Assembly: GCA_020342235.1 (NCBI GenBank)
Contig: CP073215.1
Coordinates: forward strand, 1,612,001-1,676,000
Direction of reading: 5' to 3'
DNA from: Saccharomycopsis phalli
Taxonomy: Eukaryota; Ascomycota; Saccharomycetes; Ascoideales; Saccharomycopsidaceae
Length of the DNA: 64,000 nt
Below the pieces are notes generated by a model. The model ran no database searches and had not been told where the DNA came from. It saw only the letters and a list, made by a program, of their open reading frames with translations. The position numbers and the translations under genes are program-made. Below are positions 55,001 to 63,366 of this stretch, in pieces. Position 1 is the stretch's first letter. Every line of letters begins with the position of its first letter.

Positions 55001-57178
55001 GGAGCAGTGTTGGGATCGTTTTTGATTCCTACGATTTTGCACGACGAATGGTACAAGGGATGGCATTACTGGGCATTGGCTAACTTTGAAGTTGTCAAAC
55101 GGAAGTCTCGAAGAATGAGAGGTGGCAATGAGGAAATAAAGGAAGAAGAGGAGCAGGACGAGGAGGCAAATATACAAGCCGAGAGCGAGTTAATCAAATT
55201 GCATGTCAACCCAGCGATCAAGGGTTTTTTCAGGGCCATTCAGTTATCCAATACAATTGCATTGCAGGATTTGTTGCGATTATTGGATATCTGGTTCCAT
55301 TTTGGCGGATTTCCGGAAGCAGCCTTGAGCATTGACCAGGGGATCAACCAGTTAAGTCTTGAGACGTGGTTGCAGGTACTACCTCAGTTGTTATCGCGAT
55401 TACATCACGAGAACCCTACTATCAACGCGTCATTGCAGAAACTTATTGTCAGATTGGCTGAGTTGCATCCGCAGGCGTTGCTATTCCCATTAAACGTGTC
55501 TGTTCGGTCCGATAAGAAAGCAGGACAGAGCGTGGCCAAGGTGATTTTGAATAATGTGAAGCTTCTCCATGCAGAGTTGGTTAATGAGGCCGACATTATT
55601 GTGACCCAGTTGGTGAAAGTTGCGATGTTGATCAATGAGCAGTGGTACCAAAGGATTGAGGAGGCAGTGACTGTGTTCCAGAGCGGGTACCATTACGAGA
55701 AAATGATTGACATGTTGGATGAGGTGTACAATGCGCCACGTACGACGTTCTTTGAAAAGGCCTTTTGGGCTACGTGGTGCAACGATCTCACAGAGGGACA
55801 CCAGTGGTTAGTTAAATACAAGGTGAAGTTGCAGGAGACGGGCAAACGGGACACTTCGTTGTTGCAGCTGGCGTTTGATACTTTTGCGCCGATTCACAAC
55901 AGGCTTGCTTCGGAGTTTTCGCTGATGAAGAGCCACGACCTTGAGTATATTGCCCCGGTGCTATTGCAGTGTCATGATCTACAGTTGGCCATGCCGGGTA
56001 CTTATGAGCCACGGAAGGCAATTATTCGGATCTCGGGTTTTGAGAGCCATGTTCCGGTGATCACATCGAAACAGCGACCTCGGCGGATCTTCATCAAGGG
56101 CCATGATGGACGGTTGTACGACTATGCCTTGAAGAGTCAGGAGGATATTCGGCAAGATAACATGGTGATGCAGTTGTTTGGGTTGGTCAACCGGCTTTTG
56201 GCGAACGATCCCGAGTGTTCTAACCGTCATTTGAATCTCCAGCCGTATCCACCAGTTCCATTGTCGCCTAGATCCGGTTTACTCGGCTGGGTTCCAAACA
56301 GTGACACGTTCCACCAGTTGATCTCCCAGAACCGGTCGTTCAAAGGTACTACCCGCGATATTGAGCGGAGGGCGCACAGTCAGTTTACGTCGAAACACTT
56401 TGAGTATAGTACGTTTTTAAGAAAGGTCGAGACCTTTTTGTTGACCTTGACCGCTTCGCGAGGTATGGACATATACGAGGTGCTTTGGTTAAAGAGTCGG
56501 TCATCTGAGGTTTGGCTCGAGCGAAGAGCGACCTATGTGCGATCATTAGCCCTGATGTCCATGGTGGGATACATTCTTGGCTTGGGTGACAGACATCCGT
56601 CGAATATCATGATCAACCGGGTTACAGGGAAGGTCATTCATATTGATTTCGGTGACTGTTTTGAGGCGGCGTCGCTCCGTGAGAAATGGCCAGAGAAGGT
56701 TCCATTCAGACTCACGAGAATGTTGGTCAATGGGTTAGAAGCCAGTGGCATTGAAGGCTCATATCGAATCACGCTCGACCATGTGGTGCGAGTTTTGCGT
56801 TCCAACAGCGAGTCTTTACTCGCCTTGTTTGACTCGTTTGCCTATGACCCATTGATTAACTGGGGATTTGATATCCCAACCAAGGCGGTGGTGAGGGCCA
56901 CGGGCTACAAACCGCCTGACCCACATCCTGGAGAGTTGCTTGCAAAGGGCCAGATTGATGAGGCGGAATATGAGAAATTGGCTGCCAAGGAGAAGCGGGA
57001 TGAGCACGAGGCACGAGCGCAGTATGTGCTACGAAGAATTGACGACAAGCTAAAGGGCAATGACTTTGCAAAGTTGAAGAATTTGTCGATTGACAAGCAG
57101 ATTGACAAGTTGATTGACCAGGCGACCAACAACGAGAACTTGGCGCTACATTTTATTGGATGGTGCCCATTCTGGTAG
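49073..57178 (+). CDS. TOR protein kinase with divergent FRB domain
   Basis: 2701 residues, ~230 more than S. cerevisiae Tor1/2. The order is canonical: HEAT repeats (~1-1400, with SEVLSKLLLIGITDP and LSSKFDPQLAQSDN), FAT domain (~1450-2080, NLCRKSGRIALAEKTL), FRB (~2173-2280), PIKK kinase with EDIRQDNMVMQLFGLVN, GLGDRHPSN (Asp2506) and HIDFGDCFEAA (Asp2525), and the FATC end FIGWCPFW. All catalytic motifs are intact. The FRB is not canonical: the serine that rapamycin-FKBP12 needs is Val2199, the following Phe is Gln2203, and the pocket Trp is Phe2268. The LST8-binding segment (~56350-56475) has also drifted. It is either a second TOR paralogue or the only, unusual TOR. Confidence 0.95.
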   Translation: MDPHHTREAVKEFNLILRGLCSKGEEERLRHALALKNILFNGGTSIETNRSLSESFVYNSLHEITVSKNEKKKIEVYYAIKEFIQLVGGPEMETSRIARLLDSLMNIRSITRDVANTLGSLYKPGWSLVATYFSFTCGNAIENLGSKIESKRLNSLLLLESLARHNPGASYPYIETIFGGLYQTLKDSSLAIREDSYKLLYTCLQILYERDQYIQLPRFNALYDEAIANLKSSSSDSIHSAFLIFKALLHITILSNQNRSLASMDSNDHKNAISFASLTDKVDDMFNKCWLFNDYKSSTVRIEIVEVLPLIAKFNPRIFTLRYLLNIRDFYMARLRKDKDRVAALYLFGSISKEVGPNNCLLYAKNLISVIEYLIYSLDNGETETGGSSTSGQTIGTERVQSQIEYLHGLEQANSSLNNTNGHSRDDDSKLTDTVIVVTECKRLKRFELERAMFYAIMKICETLGPKIIQVLTVNLIDLVITKCIITKPFEALMKVLIKEYPNLEVFILQKLLNKISLCLGGCEYIEPGVSITSLNLSSRDKKKLKERSVIGIHFDESNGRVFLDKSTKSVKNSNGNASEGRILELRRMVNLYKQPYNVASAPLSNYNYKDLSSNFNNFTAMHEAHSLSNHTKAGGGISRDDEGSHFITIKDLVDLRKASSYRESILKDYGFLAQQSSSFNSAINSISLKVSAISDEYFSSIIGDSEKSEENDNLEFQATQMLVECFSILGRFNFTGNFSLFEFARYVTLSYIDNENPKIRKIAAITSEQLFSKDEIMGTIQIGSITAVSEVLSKLLLIGITDPISDLRLDILKSLSSKFDPQLAQSDNVRLLLMSLNDESFDVRKVSIRILGRISNKNPAYVIPALRKILIQYLNDLKYGTVNSSRESSCSLLSTLISCATMLTKPHVDAIVEVLMPLIADNNNSAICSIAVRCLGELARVSGETTKEFLDKVIPLILEILMANSLSISSKEKVIAVRTLCQLIRSSGNVIEPLFQYPDLLHIITNFVSVSNPDSNLKRETIKLQGILGALDPYKVRVIESNYKSIRQNRTKNLLALLEQKKKIEKLKEEEELDISNYCDNAKFWGHQEAGKDFDTAVDLNEFLSITDASSRIPKLIQLETPVDLLLLMQLNVELRPSAVNEDYYLIVVLVTLIKVLKDLNANSHHETVMTIIVEIFARTRDKCLPFTKHVLSGMIRAMKNYTASKVKQVFQQIRSIVQYVDKYIRASVPVILESVIQHFDSTDKTTLIDLVSVIAKNLESEFKVYLPTLLSLFLRAMNSDTTRDASIAKQIIRAFLAFGVSIEEYANLIVTNILGFTEQGPFELRRIAIESIGKFTTVINLNDLASRIIHGFLRVLQSKNAENVQLREVIMNSLCALIVQLKSEYFIFLPLVDSVLTENRIVSPSYTKIVHQLIKNENVSFTLPAEYEPDPGDRRDVTMRPLKAKELQSAWQPYHCKNKGDWIEWLKKFNLLLLEYSPSIALNCCLVLAYAHAPVARELFNTAFVCCWLALSDELKADLSKCVYFVLNSSPRSSDALQAVLNLCEFMEHNNTRLLIGISVLSRYSFRHHAYAKALHYKELEFKESVIQSNVSEATVDSLIKFNNSLQQSDAGIGMLKVATDTYKFTPKESWYQKLQRWKEALGIYEMKIEAGQTDLDVINGKMSCLHALGQWEQLEKYAESTWNQMSNTNKEKVAPLAAAAAWGTSKWSRMDDYINVMKEDSANKYFFESILSVHRCNYGSAKQNIKNARELLSGEISSLINESYSRAYDVVVRIQMLSDIEEIIEYKQLDGNSPRRAHLRAAWDKRLFNCQGNVDIWQRLLNIRSLVIAPEEDLEARIKFANLCRKSGRIALAEKTLSSLKRNVIQLLPAPGNGNKGGSFTSPALVYAQLKLLWNINQKEKAFNTICTFTYDLSASLCLRGDSLPTPELPDVLPCDMDLYLRLRKILCKCFLKQGQWHMQLNPDWSLDKEQAEGAVLGSFLIPTILHDEWYKGWHYWALANFEVVKRKSRRMRGGNEEIKEEEEQDEEANIQAESELIKLHVNPAIKGFFRAIQLSNTIALQDLLRLLDIWFHFGGFPEAALSIDQGINQLSLETWLQVLPQLLSRLHHENPTINASLQKLIVRLAELHPQALLFPLNVSVRSDKKAGQSVAKVILNNVKLLHAELVNEADIIVTQLVKVAMLINEQWYQRIEEAVTVFQSGYHYEKMIDMLDEVYNAPRTTFFEKAFWATWCNDLTEGHQWLVKYKVKLQETGKRDTSLLQLAFDTFAPIHNRLASEFSLMKSHDLEYIAPVLLQCHDLQLAMPGTYEPRKAIIRISGFESHVPVITSKQRPRRIFIKGHDGRLYDYALKSQEDIRQDNMVMQLFGLVNRLLANDPECSNRHLNLQPYPPVPLSPRSGLLGWVPNSDTFHQLISQNRSFKGTTRDIERRAHSQFTSKHFEYSTFLRKVETFLLTLTASRGMDIYEVLWLKSRSSEVWLERRATYVRSLALMSMVGYILGLGDRHPSNIMINRVTGKVIHIDFGDCFEAASLREKWPEKVPFRLTRMLVNGLEASGIEGSYRITLDHVVRVLRSNSESLLALFDSFAYDPLINWGFDIPTKAVVRATGYKPPDPHPGELLAKGQIDEAEYEKLAAKEKRDEHEARAQYVLRRIDDKLKGNDFAKLKNLSIDKQIDKLIDQATNNENLALHFIGWCPFW

Positions 57179-57214
57179 AATGAGAAAGAATATATGTAAG
57201 TTATTATTGTAGAC

Positions 57215-59872
57215 TTAAAAATGAATGGTTGTCATCACCAAATATCCAACGGTGACAATGACAATATATGCGATGAACGAGCTAGGCACTCCTCGGGTGA
57301 CAAATGTCTTGACGTTAACGTAGCTGTGGCCAACTCCATCGGTCATACAGATCGCAGTGACGTTGGGAAAACCAGAAGTAGGCAAACCCATGGCAGTGGA
57401 GCAAAGCAACACGTTGACCATGATCAAGAGTCTCGAATAGTCGTGGTCTTCTGAAATGGAGAGTCCCACCTCCTTTATCAAGGGCAAAAGAATCAAAGCT
57501 GACACGGTATGTGATATGAAGGTGGAAATAACCAAACAGAGCAATCCGAAGATCAAGCATATTTGATAGATCTGCATCCCTACAATGGCCTCCTGGATTC
57601 CCGCGGCGATTGTTTTCAACAAGCCTGAGGACGAAACCGCCTTGCCCAATGCAATTCCTCCCATGGCGAGAGCCACAATCGTCCATAGGAAATTGTTCCA
57701 GTCCTCGGAAGTGAGGATCCCCGAGCCAAAGAAAAGGATAATTGGGATCAACGAGATGATGCCGATTTCACCAAACACCAGAGACAAGTTGTTTGCCAAG
57801 CACCAAAGGCCGATTGTGATCAACGAGACAACGACAATAAACCATTGTACCGGGGTGAGTTTCTCATGCGAAGGCTGGATAGGCAAGATTTTGATTTGTT
57901 GGGCATTGGAGTCGGTTGGGATGTTGGTGGATCCTGTTACCTTGAAAGTAAATAACAAGAAAATCCAAATAAGCAACAACGATACCAAGCACACCGGCAC
58001 TGAGATAATGAACCACTGGATCCATGATGGCTGAGGATCCATCAACTCAATCGCAATGATATTCTGCGGGGAGGAAATTGGAGACGACATACCACCCAAG
58101 TTAGAAGCAAAGGCCACCCCGAGAATAAGAGACTTGGAAAAGTTGGAGTTTGTAGGCAAGGTACGGAGTAATGGCTGAATGATGGAGTAGCACAACACTG
58201 GAGCTGCGACATTGCTCACCACTGCAGACACAAACAAGGAGATCATCATAATTGTCAACAAGATCGCATGCGGATTTGTGCCTGATTTCGAAAGAATCAT
58301 GGTCGAGAATATTCTAGTGATGGAGTACTTGGATAATGCGGCAGCGAGCGTAAAGCCGCCAAGCAACAACATGATCACAGAACTCCACATGGTACTGAGA
58401 ATATACTTTGAGGCGTCTGGTGCCGTCATGGCCTTTCCATAGTTGGGATGGTTCGCGTCATCGTACTTCAAAACCTTCAACAAAATTACCAACAACGGGA
58501 TCGACAATGAAGTAACAAATAAAGGAGTTGATTCAGTAGCCCATAACAACGACGCACCTAATAACAAGGCAAAGCAGTTCTTCTGTTCTCTTTCCTTAAA
58601 CGGCGATATAAACATGAAAAATACCATTATCCCAACAATGGAAAGAATCTTAAACAACTGCCCATTAAACAACGACGTAAACGGAAGATGCTCAGCTGCC
58701 TGGTCTACAAGTTCTGCGTCTTCATCGGCATGGTCACCCATCTTTTTTGGCGCAAATATATTAGCAGCCTGCGACTTTCGCTCAATGTTGATCATATCTC
58801 TCCACACAGTGTTTCTCTCCCAAACAACGTGTTCTCGAAGATGCAACTTCAACTCGCCTTCCGCCACCGAAATCGAACCATTGCATGCTATGTTAGCATA
58901 CAGCAGAATCACGCTCTTGATCCGTTGAGCCAACTGTTCCAGGGTCTCTTCTTTGAACACATACGAGCAGTCAATCAAGGTATGCTGTATATAATCATCC
59001 TTCAAGTTGACCTGAAGACTCTTGTCAAACTTCTTGAGAATCTTCTTAAACCCAGTCTTGTTCAACTCAATAAAAGACTTTAATTCTGAAAGCGATGTAA
59101 ACAACAAGATAACACGCTTCTTTAGCGTTATTTTGATGTCAGAAAGAATCAAAAAGGAATCCTTCAACGTAAAGCTGTTCAACAATGAAAGTGACTGCTT
59201 AAACCCAACGCTATCACCGCTTAGTTCGGGCTCCAAAGAAGTAGACTTGAGTGAGACCCCCAACGAACGGCTATCAGAGTTACCACCAGGAACCCTTTTA
59301 AGCAACTGAGCAGCGACTCCAGTTTCCTCATCTTCCTCTTCCTCGCTTTCTTCGTTGGTATCCGCGTAAATCTCTGGTGACTTGAGCAGAAGCATTTTCT
59401 TTCTCTCTTGCATATCACGAAGACTGGTCGAGAGCTTTCTCATAGACCCAGTAGTGCCTTCATCATTCGCATGAAGACTCAAAACATCATCAACAGGAAC
59501 TCCTTTTAGGAGATCATCGTTGAGGGCCTGCTCCTCAAACTCCTGCTCCCTTAATATCAAGCCGGACTTCAAGTTGAATTCCTTTTGATAGTCAGCAATA
59601 TCTTGAGTCAACGCGTCAAAATCGTGATAAAACTCCTTTTCCTTTTCAGTATAAAATGAGTCTATCTTTTGCAAGTCGCTGTCCAACGCCTTGCGAAACA
59701 CTTCTTCAGGATGAATCTTATTGGACAACAACGCCTGCTCATCATCATAACTTTGATCCAATAGAGACTCTTTTTGAAGTGAGTATATCAACTTCTTTAA
59801 CGAAGAATACGCGATATACTTCGAGGACCATTCTGGAACAGCATTAAACTGTAATGAATGTGAAAACTTCAT
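57215..59872 (-). CDS. PHO91: SPX-domain low-affinity phosphate transporter (Pho87/Pho90/Pho91 type)
   Basis: 885 residues from the ATG at 59872. An in-frame ATG at 59947 would add 25 residues, but MKFSHSLQFNAVPEWSSKYI is the conserved start of an SPX domain and matches Pho91 better than Pho87/90. SPX covers ~1-320 (KNFKKxLKK-like KTGFKKILKKFDKSL included). A cytosolic linker follows, then ~12 membrane helices of the DASS/SLC13 family with SNVAAPVLCYSIIQPLLRTLP, SNLGGMSSPISSPQN and GLPTSGFPNVTA. Pho91 exports phosphate from the vacuole under SPX/inositol-pyrophosphate control; Pho87/90 work at the plasma membrane. Which role applies here is not settled by sequence. Confidence 0.85.
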   Translation of the reverse strand: MKFSHSLQFNAVPEWSSKYIAYSSLKKLIYSLQKESLLDQSYDDEQALLSNKIHPEEVFRKALDSDLQKIDSFYTEKEKEFYHDFDALTQDIADYQKEFNLKSGLILREQEFEEQALNDDLLKGVPVDDVLSLHANDEGTTGSMRKLSTSLRDMQERKKMLLLKSPEIYADTNEESEEEEDEETGVAAQLLKRVPGGNSDSRSLGVSLKSTSLEPELSGDSVGFKQSLSLLNSFTLKDSFLILSDIKITLKKRVILLFTSLSELKSFIELNKTGFKKILKKFDKSLQVNLKDDYIQHTLIDCSYVFKEETLEQLAQRIKSVILLYANIACNGSISVAEGELKLHLREHVVWERNTVWRDMINIERKSQAANIFAPKKMGDHADEDAELVDQAAEHLPFTSLFNGQLFKILSIVGIMVFFMFISPFKEREQKNCFALLLGASLLWATESTPLFVTSLSIPLLVILLKVLKYDDANHPNYGKAMTAPDASKYILSTMWSSVIMLLLGGFTLAAALSKYSITRIFSTMILSKSGTNPHAILLTIMMISLFVSAVVSNVAAPVLCYSIIQPLLRTLPTNSNFSKSLILGVAFASNLGGMSSPISSPQNIIAIELMDPQPSWIQWFIISVPVCLVSLLLIWIFLLFTFKVTGSTNIPTDSNAQQIKILPIQPSHEKLTPVQWFIVVVSLITIGLWCLANNLSLVFGEIGIISLIPIILFFGSGILTSEDWNNFLWTIVALAMGGIALGKAVSSSGLLKTIAAGIQEAIVGMQIYQICLIFGLLCLVISTFISHTVSALILLPLIKEVGLSISEDHDYSRLLIMVNVLLCSTAMGLPTSGFPNVTAICMTDGVGHSYVNVKTFVTRGVPSSFIAYIVIVTVGYLVMTTIHF

Positions 59873-60178
59873 TGTTCCAACTCTGCTTGCAGTTAAGTTG
59901 AGGTCACTGTCTTCGGTGAGACGATACTGAGGCAACCCGGGGCTCATGTGCAATTTGCATATGGAACTGGCAGAAATTCTAGCCACATAAAGTTAAAGGA
60001 TAGACGTGGTCGCAATATCGCTATTTCAATATTTTCAAAATTATTTACAATGCTTAAATATACCAGTTGGACTTTATTAGAGTTACAAAATACGTGCTTT
60101 GCATTTTCTTCCGCATCAATCAAACCTACGAATCGCCTTAGTCTCTTCGGCGATCGTTTACCCTGTTTAACGTAGTGA

Positions 60179-60186
60179 CACGTGAC
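60179..60186. promoter_or_regulatory. E-box CACGTGAC (Cbf1-type) before DBP9
   Basis: CACGTGAC 46 bases upstream of the DBP9 ATG, in the same flank context as the E-box of the EFM2/CDC34 promoter. Confidence 0.45.
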
Positions 60187-60192
60187 ATATAT

Positions 60193-60210
60193 CTCATCTC
60201 AAAAATTTTT
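60193..60210 (+). promoter_or_regulatory. PAC-core and RRPE elements of the DBP9 promoter
   Basis: CTCATC (60193-60198, core of PAC in reverse) and AAAAATTTTT (60201-60210, RRPE) lie almost side by side, 22-39 bases before the DBP9 ATG. This is the ribosome-biogenesis promoter signature also seen at MDN1. Confidence 0.65.
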
Positions 60211-60231
60211 AGACATTGATAAAAAATTCCA

Positions 60232-61923
60232 ATGAGTAAGGTAGTTGCCGACAGCGCTTATTTAGATAACACTACTTCATTCAGTGACTTTGGACTTGAT
60301 CCCAGAATAAATGAGGCCTTGAAGAGTATAGGATTCAGACATCCTACCTTGGTTCAAGGTAAGGCCATCCCATTGGCTTTGAATGACAGAAAAGATATTA
60401 TTGCAAAAGCTTCAACAGGTTCAGGAAAGACTGCAGCATATCTAGTACCGATAATCCAGTCAATTCTTCAGAAAGAGAATCATGAAAGACAGGTGAATGC
60501 GATTATTTTTGTTCCTACCAAGGAATTGGCCTCTCAAGTTACGGATATATGCAAACAACTTTTGCAGCATTGTGGTAATGCCATCACGTATTTAAACTTG
60601 GCAAACAAGCATGATGATAAAGTTTTAAGACCCCTCATTTCTTCGAAGCCCAACATTCTTATCTCTACTCCTAATAGAGTTGTCAGTATGTTGACTAGTG
60701 GGTTACTTGAAGTGAGCGCTTTGCAAGAGACTTTACAATTTGTTGCCATCGACGAAGTAGACTTAATGCTTACCTATGGTAATAAAGAGGACTTGGACGA
60801 ATTTGTGAGGTTGACGGGCTACACTAAATTACTGGTCCAGAGTTTCTTAATGAGTGCAACTTTGAATGATGAAATTACAGAATTGAAAGAAAGCTTTTGC
60901 AGCAACCCAGTGGTGTTGAAATTAAACGATGAAGAGTTGGTCAAGGATAAGGACAAGTTGATCCAATATTATATTAAGACCAGTGAGTTCGATAAATTTC
61001 TTATGATATTCATTATATTGAAGTTAAACTTAATAAAGGGCAAAATCCTTTTGTTTGTGAATAACATAGAAAGAGGGTATCGTTTGAAATTGTTTTTGCA
61101 TCAATTCGGAATAAAGAGTTGTGTGTTGAATGGGGAATTGCCAGTCAACTCGAGATTACATATTATTGATCAGTTTAACAAAAACTATTTCAACTTATTA
61201 ATAGCCACGGACGACTCGGGAAGCCTCAATCAAGACGAGCAAGGTCCAACGAAGAAAAAATCAAAGAGTGATGAAGAGTTTGGAGTTTCTCGAGGTGTGG
61301 ATTTCAAAAACGTGGCATGTGTATTAAATTTTGACCTACCTACCACGTCCAGAAACTATGTGCATAGAATAGGAAGAACTGCCAGAGCGAATAAATCCGG
61401 TATGGCCTTATCTTTTGTCGTTCCTCTCAAATTGTGGGGTACTCATAAGCAGTCATCATTGCAATCAGCCAAGAAAGATGAAAAGATTTTAACAAGAATT
61501 GTCGCCAAACAAGAGAAGATTGGCTTAGAGGTGCAGCCATATAAATTTGATCAGAGCCAGTTGGAGAATTTTAGATATAGAGTGGAGGATGCATTCCGAG
61601 CGGTCACGGGGACGGCAATTCGAGAGGCGAGAATAGCGGAATTGAAACAAGAGATCTTAACCTCTGATAAGTTGAAGCGTCATTTTGAGGAAAACCCACA
61701 AGATTTGTACAGTTTACGACACGATAATGTCCGACATTCGGTGAGAGAGCAGGCGCATTTAAAGTCTATTCCAAACTACTTGTTACCGGAAAACATGAGA
61801 ACTGATACAAAATCCACTGGATTTGTCCCATTCAATAAAGTCACAAAGGGCAAAAAGAATCACAAGCGCAAAGGTAAGGGCAAAAAGAAGTCTAATCCAT
61901 TGAAAAATTTCAGAGCAAAATAA
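60232..61923 (+). CDS. DBP9: DEAD-box-type RNA helicase Dbp9 (60S assembly)
   Basis: 563 residues (S. cerevisiae 594). The Q motif region FSDFGLDPRINEAL...HPTLVQGKAIP is followed by Walker A AKASTGSGKT (~58-67), motif II as DEVD (174-177) rather than DEAD, which is typical of Dbp9, SAT in LMSATL (~207), and the second RecA domain with RGVDF and HRIGRTARA. An acidic/lysine-bearing insertion sits before RGVDF, and the C-terminus is very basic. Dbp9 acts with Dbp6 in early pre-60S assembly in the nucleolus. Confidence 0.95.
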   Translation: MSKVVADSAYLDNTTSFSDFGLDPRINEALKSIGFRHPTLVQGKAIPLALNDRKDIIAKASTGSGKTAAYLVPIIQSILQKENHERQVNAIIFVPTKELASQVTDICKQLLQHCGNAITYLNLANKHDDKVLRPLISSKPNILISTPNRVVSMLTSGLLEVSALQETLQFVAIDEVDLMLTYGNKEDLDEFVRLTGYTKLLVQSFLMSATLNDEITELKESFCSNPVVLKLNDEELVKDKDKLIQYYIKTSEFDKFLMIFIILKLNLIKGKILLFVNNIERGYRLKLFLHQFGIKSCVLNGELPVNSRLHIIDQFNKNYFNLLIATDDSGSLNQDEQGPTKKKSKSDEEFGVSRGVDFKNVACVLNFDLPTTSRNYVHRIGRTARANKSGMALSFVVPLKLWGTHKQSSLQSAKKDEKILTRIVAKQEKIGLEVQPYKFDQSQLENFRYRVEDAFRAVTGTAIREARIAELKQEILTSDKLKRHFEENPQDLYSLRHDNVRHSVREQAHLKSIPNYLLPENMRTDTKSTGFVPFNKVTKGKKNHKRKGKGKKKSNPLKNFRAK

Positions 61924-61981
61924 TACATAATTATATGACAGTAGGCGGCATGTAAGGATTAGTAGTTATCGGCTTCCGGTC

Positions 61982-61988
61982 CGGGTAA
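61982..61988. promoter_or_regulatory. Reb1-type site CGGGTAA before VPS21
   Basis: CGGGTAA within TCCGGGTAATCG, 67 bases upstream of the VPS21 ATG. Confidence 0.45.
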
Positions 61989-62054
61989 TCGGGGCTAAAT
62001 TATCGCAACCTCATCCTTCTTCTTTGCCTCCTTTACATATAACCATCTGAGAGG

Positions 62055-62723
62055 ATGAGTCTTGATAACGGAAACAGTAATAATATTGGGAAACCAACCA
62101 CTTCTGTGAAGCTTGTTTTGCTAGGTGAGGCAGCAGTTGGAAAGTCTTCTCTTGTGCTCAGATTTGTATCCAACGATTTCCAAGAGAACAAAGAACCAAC
62201 AATCGGAGCGGCTTACTTAACACAGAGATGTACTATTGATGACAGAACGATCAAATTCGATATATGGGACACTGCTGGTCAAGAGAGATTTGCGTCATTG
62301 GCTCCGATGTATTACCGAAATGCTCAAGCTGCCCTTGTAGTTTATGATCTTACTAAGCCTCAGTCATTTATAAAGGCGAGACATTGGGTTAAAGAGTTGC
62401 ATGAGCAAGCCTCAAAAGATATAGTTATCGCTCTTGTTGGAAACAAATTTGACATTACTGAAGACGATGCTGACAAGGAACCGGAAGATGTAAAAAGAAA
62501 AGTCAGTATTGAAGAAGGTAAACAGTTGGCTAAAGAAGAGGGGTTGTTGTTCTTTGAGGCCAGTGCTAAGTCGGGATACAATGTGAACGAAACATTTATG
62601 GCTATTGGACATAAGATTCCTGACGCTTCAAGTGGCAGTAGTGCTGCCCGAAGTGAAAACCCTGAAAGAATAGACCTCACAATTAAAAGTGACTCCACGA
62701 CAGATAATGGCTGTGCTTGTTAA
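62055..62723 (+). CDS. VPS21: Rab5-type GTPase Vps21/Ypt51
   Basis: 222 residues. P-loop GEAAVGKS at 24-31, effector loop [34 protein letters not shown] (switch II, catalytic Gln76), NKFD (G4, with Phe where most Rabs have Ile/Val/Met) and [10 protein letters not shown] (G5). The RabF motifs are those of Rab5. An acidic insertion ([16 protein letters not shown]) follows G4. It ends CAC, a double-cysteine geranylgeranylation signal used by Bet2/Bet4. It controls fusion at early endosomes. Orthology to Vps21 rather than Ypt52/53 is likely because the switch regions are nearly identical to Vps21. Confidence 0.93.
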   Translation: MSLDNGNSNNIGKPTTSVKLVLLGEAAVGKSSLVLRFVSNDFQENKEPTIGAAYLTQRCTIDDRTIKFDIWDTAGQERFASLAPMYYRNAQAALVVYDLTKPQSFIKARHWVKELHEQASKDIVIALVGNKFDITEDDADKEPEDVKRKVSIEEGKQLAKEEGLLFFEASAKSGYNVNETFMAIGHKIPDASSGSSAARSENPERIDLTIKSDSTTDNGCAC

Positions 62724-62934
62724 ATTAGTATTGTTTTGGGATTTATACAGGAATCTTTTCCTTGTTTTCCTGTCTTTTTTTGATTTTTTTTTTTTGGTTA
62801 GAATGCTCTTTATTTACAGTGGCAAGGAAATCACACACGTTGACCCTTAATACATCTTCTTATACATAGTTTACGGCCCTGAATGTAGCAATTATATTAC
62901 ATTTAAATATCATATTTACAAGCATCTTGGCTCT

Positions 62935-63282
62935 TTACCATACACCTTTCTTCACGCCGGGAATGTCACCATTCAAGGCACGTTCTCTAAACTGCTGCCG
63001 GCACAACCGGAAATCTCTCAGAACTGCCCGGCTGTTTCCACTTTCCACACATCTGTTTTTGACCTGGATAAGTCTAGTGTAGTGAGGCATGGTGCTCAAT
63101 TGAAGCTGAGCTTCCAATCTGGCTCTTGGAGGAAGCGCGGTGTTCTTGGATATGTACTTCAAGGCAGTCACTGTGACTTCATGGTTGGCAAACTGTTGAC
63201 GCTTGAAGTTATCTCTTAAGATTCTTGTGTTGATAAACCCCGTTGGATTTTTCACCTTGACTGGGAATCTGAAGTTGGCCAT
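62935..63282 (-). CDS. MRP2: Mitochondrial small-subunit ribosomal protein uS14m (Mrp2)
   Basis: 115 residues, the same length as S. cerevisiae Mrp2. It is very basic. The C-terminal half carries the S14 signature: [44 protein letters not shown] and the end GVKKGVW. It binds the 3' major domain of mitochondrial small-subunit rRNA. A TCACGTGC E-box lies ~74 bases upstream (63357-63364), at the end of the neighbouring gene's 3' flank. Confidence 0.96.
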   Translation of the reverse strand: MANFRFPVKVKNPTGFINTRILRDNFKRQQFANHEVTVTALKYISKNTALPPRARLEAQLQLSTMPHYTRLIQVKNRCVESGNSRAVLRDFRLCRQQFRERALNGDIPGVKKGVW

Positions 63283-63366
63283 GGTTCACTACAGGCTTTT
63301 GCGCGAGATTGTGGAAATGAAAAGTATAAAACCCATACATACGCCCGTGCATCGTGTCACGTGCAA

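Larger units (their letters stand above)
59873..60231. other. Divergent promoter region between the phosphate transporter and DBP9
   Basis: 359 bases with no coding frame of note. The DBP9-proximal end holds a CACGTGAC E-box and PAC/RRPE motifs (listed separately). The transporter-proximal part shows nothing specific, and I see no clear Pho4-type CACGTGGG or CACGTTTT. Confidence 0.6.

Noticed and set aside
59873-59986. N-terminal extension of the phosphate transporter
   Set aside because: SPX proteins start MKFSHSLQ or similar at the SPX helix; the extra residues precede the conserved start.
62770-62800. Long T tract after VPS21
   Set aside because: Ordinary 3' flank of convergent yeast genes; no RNA polymerase III gene precedes it.
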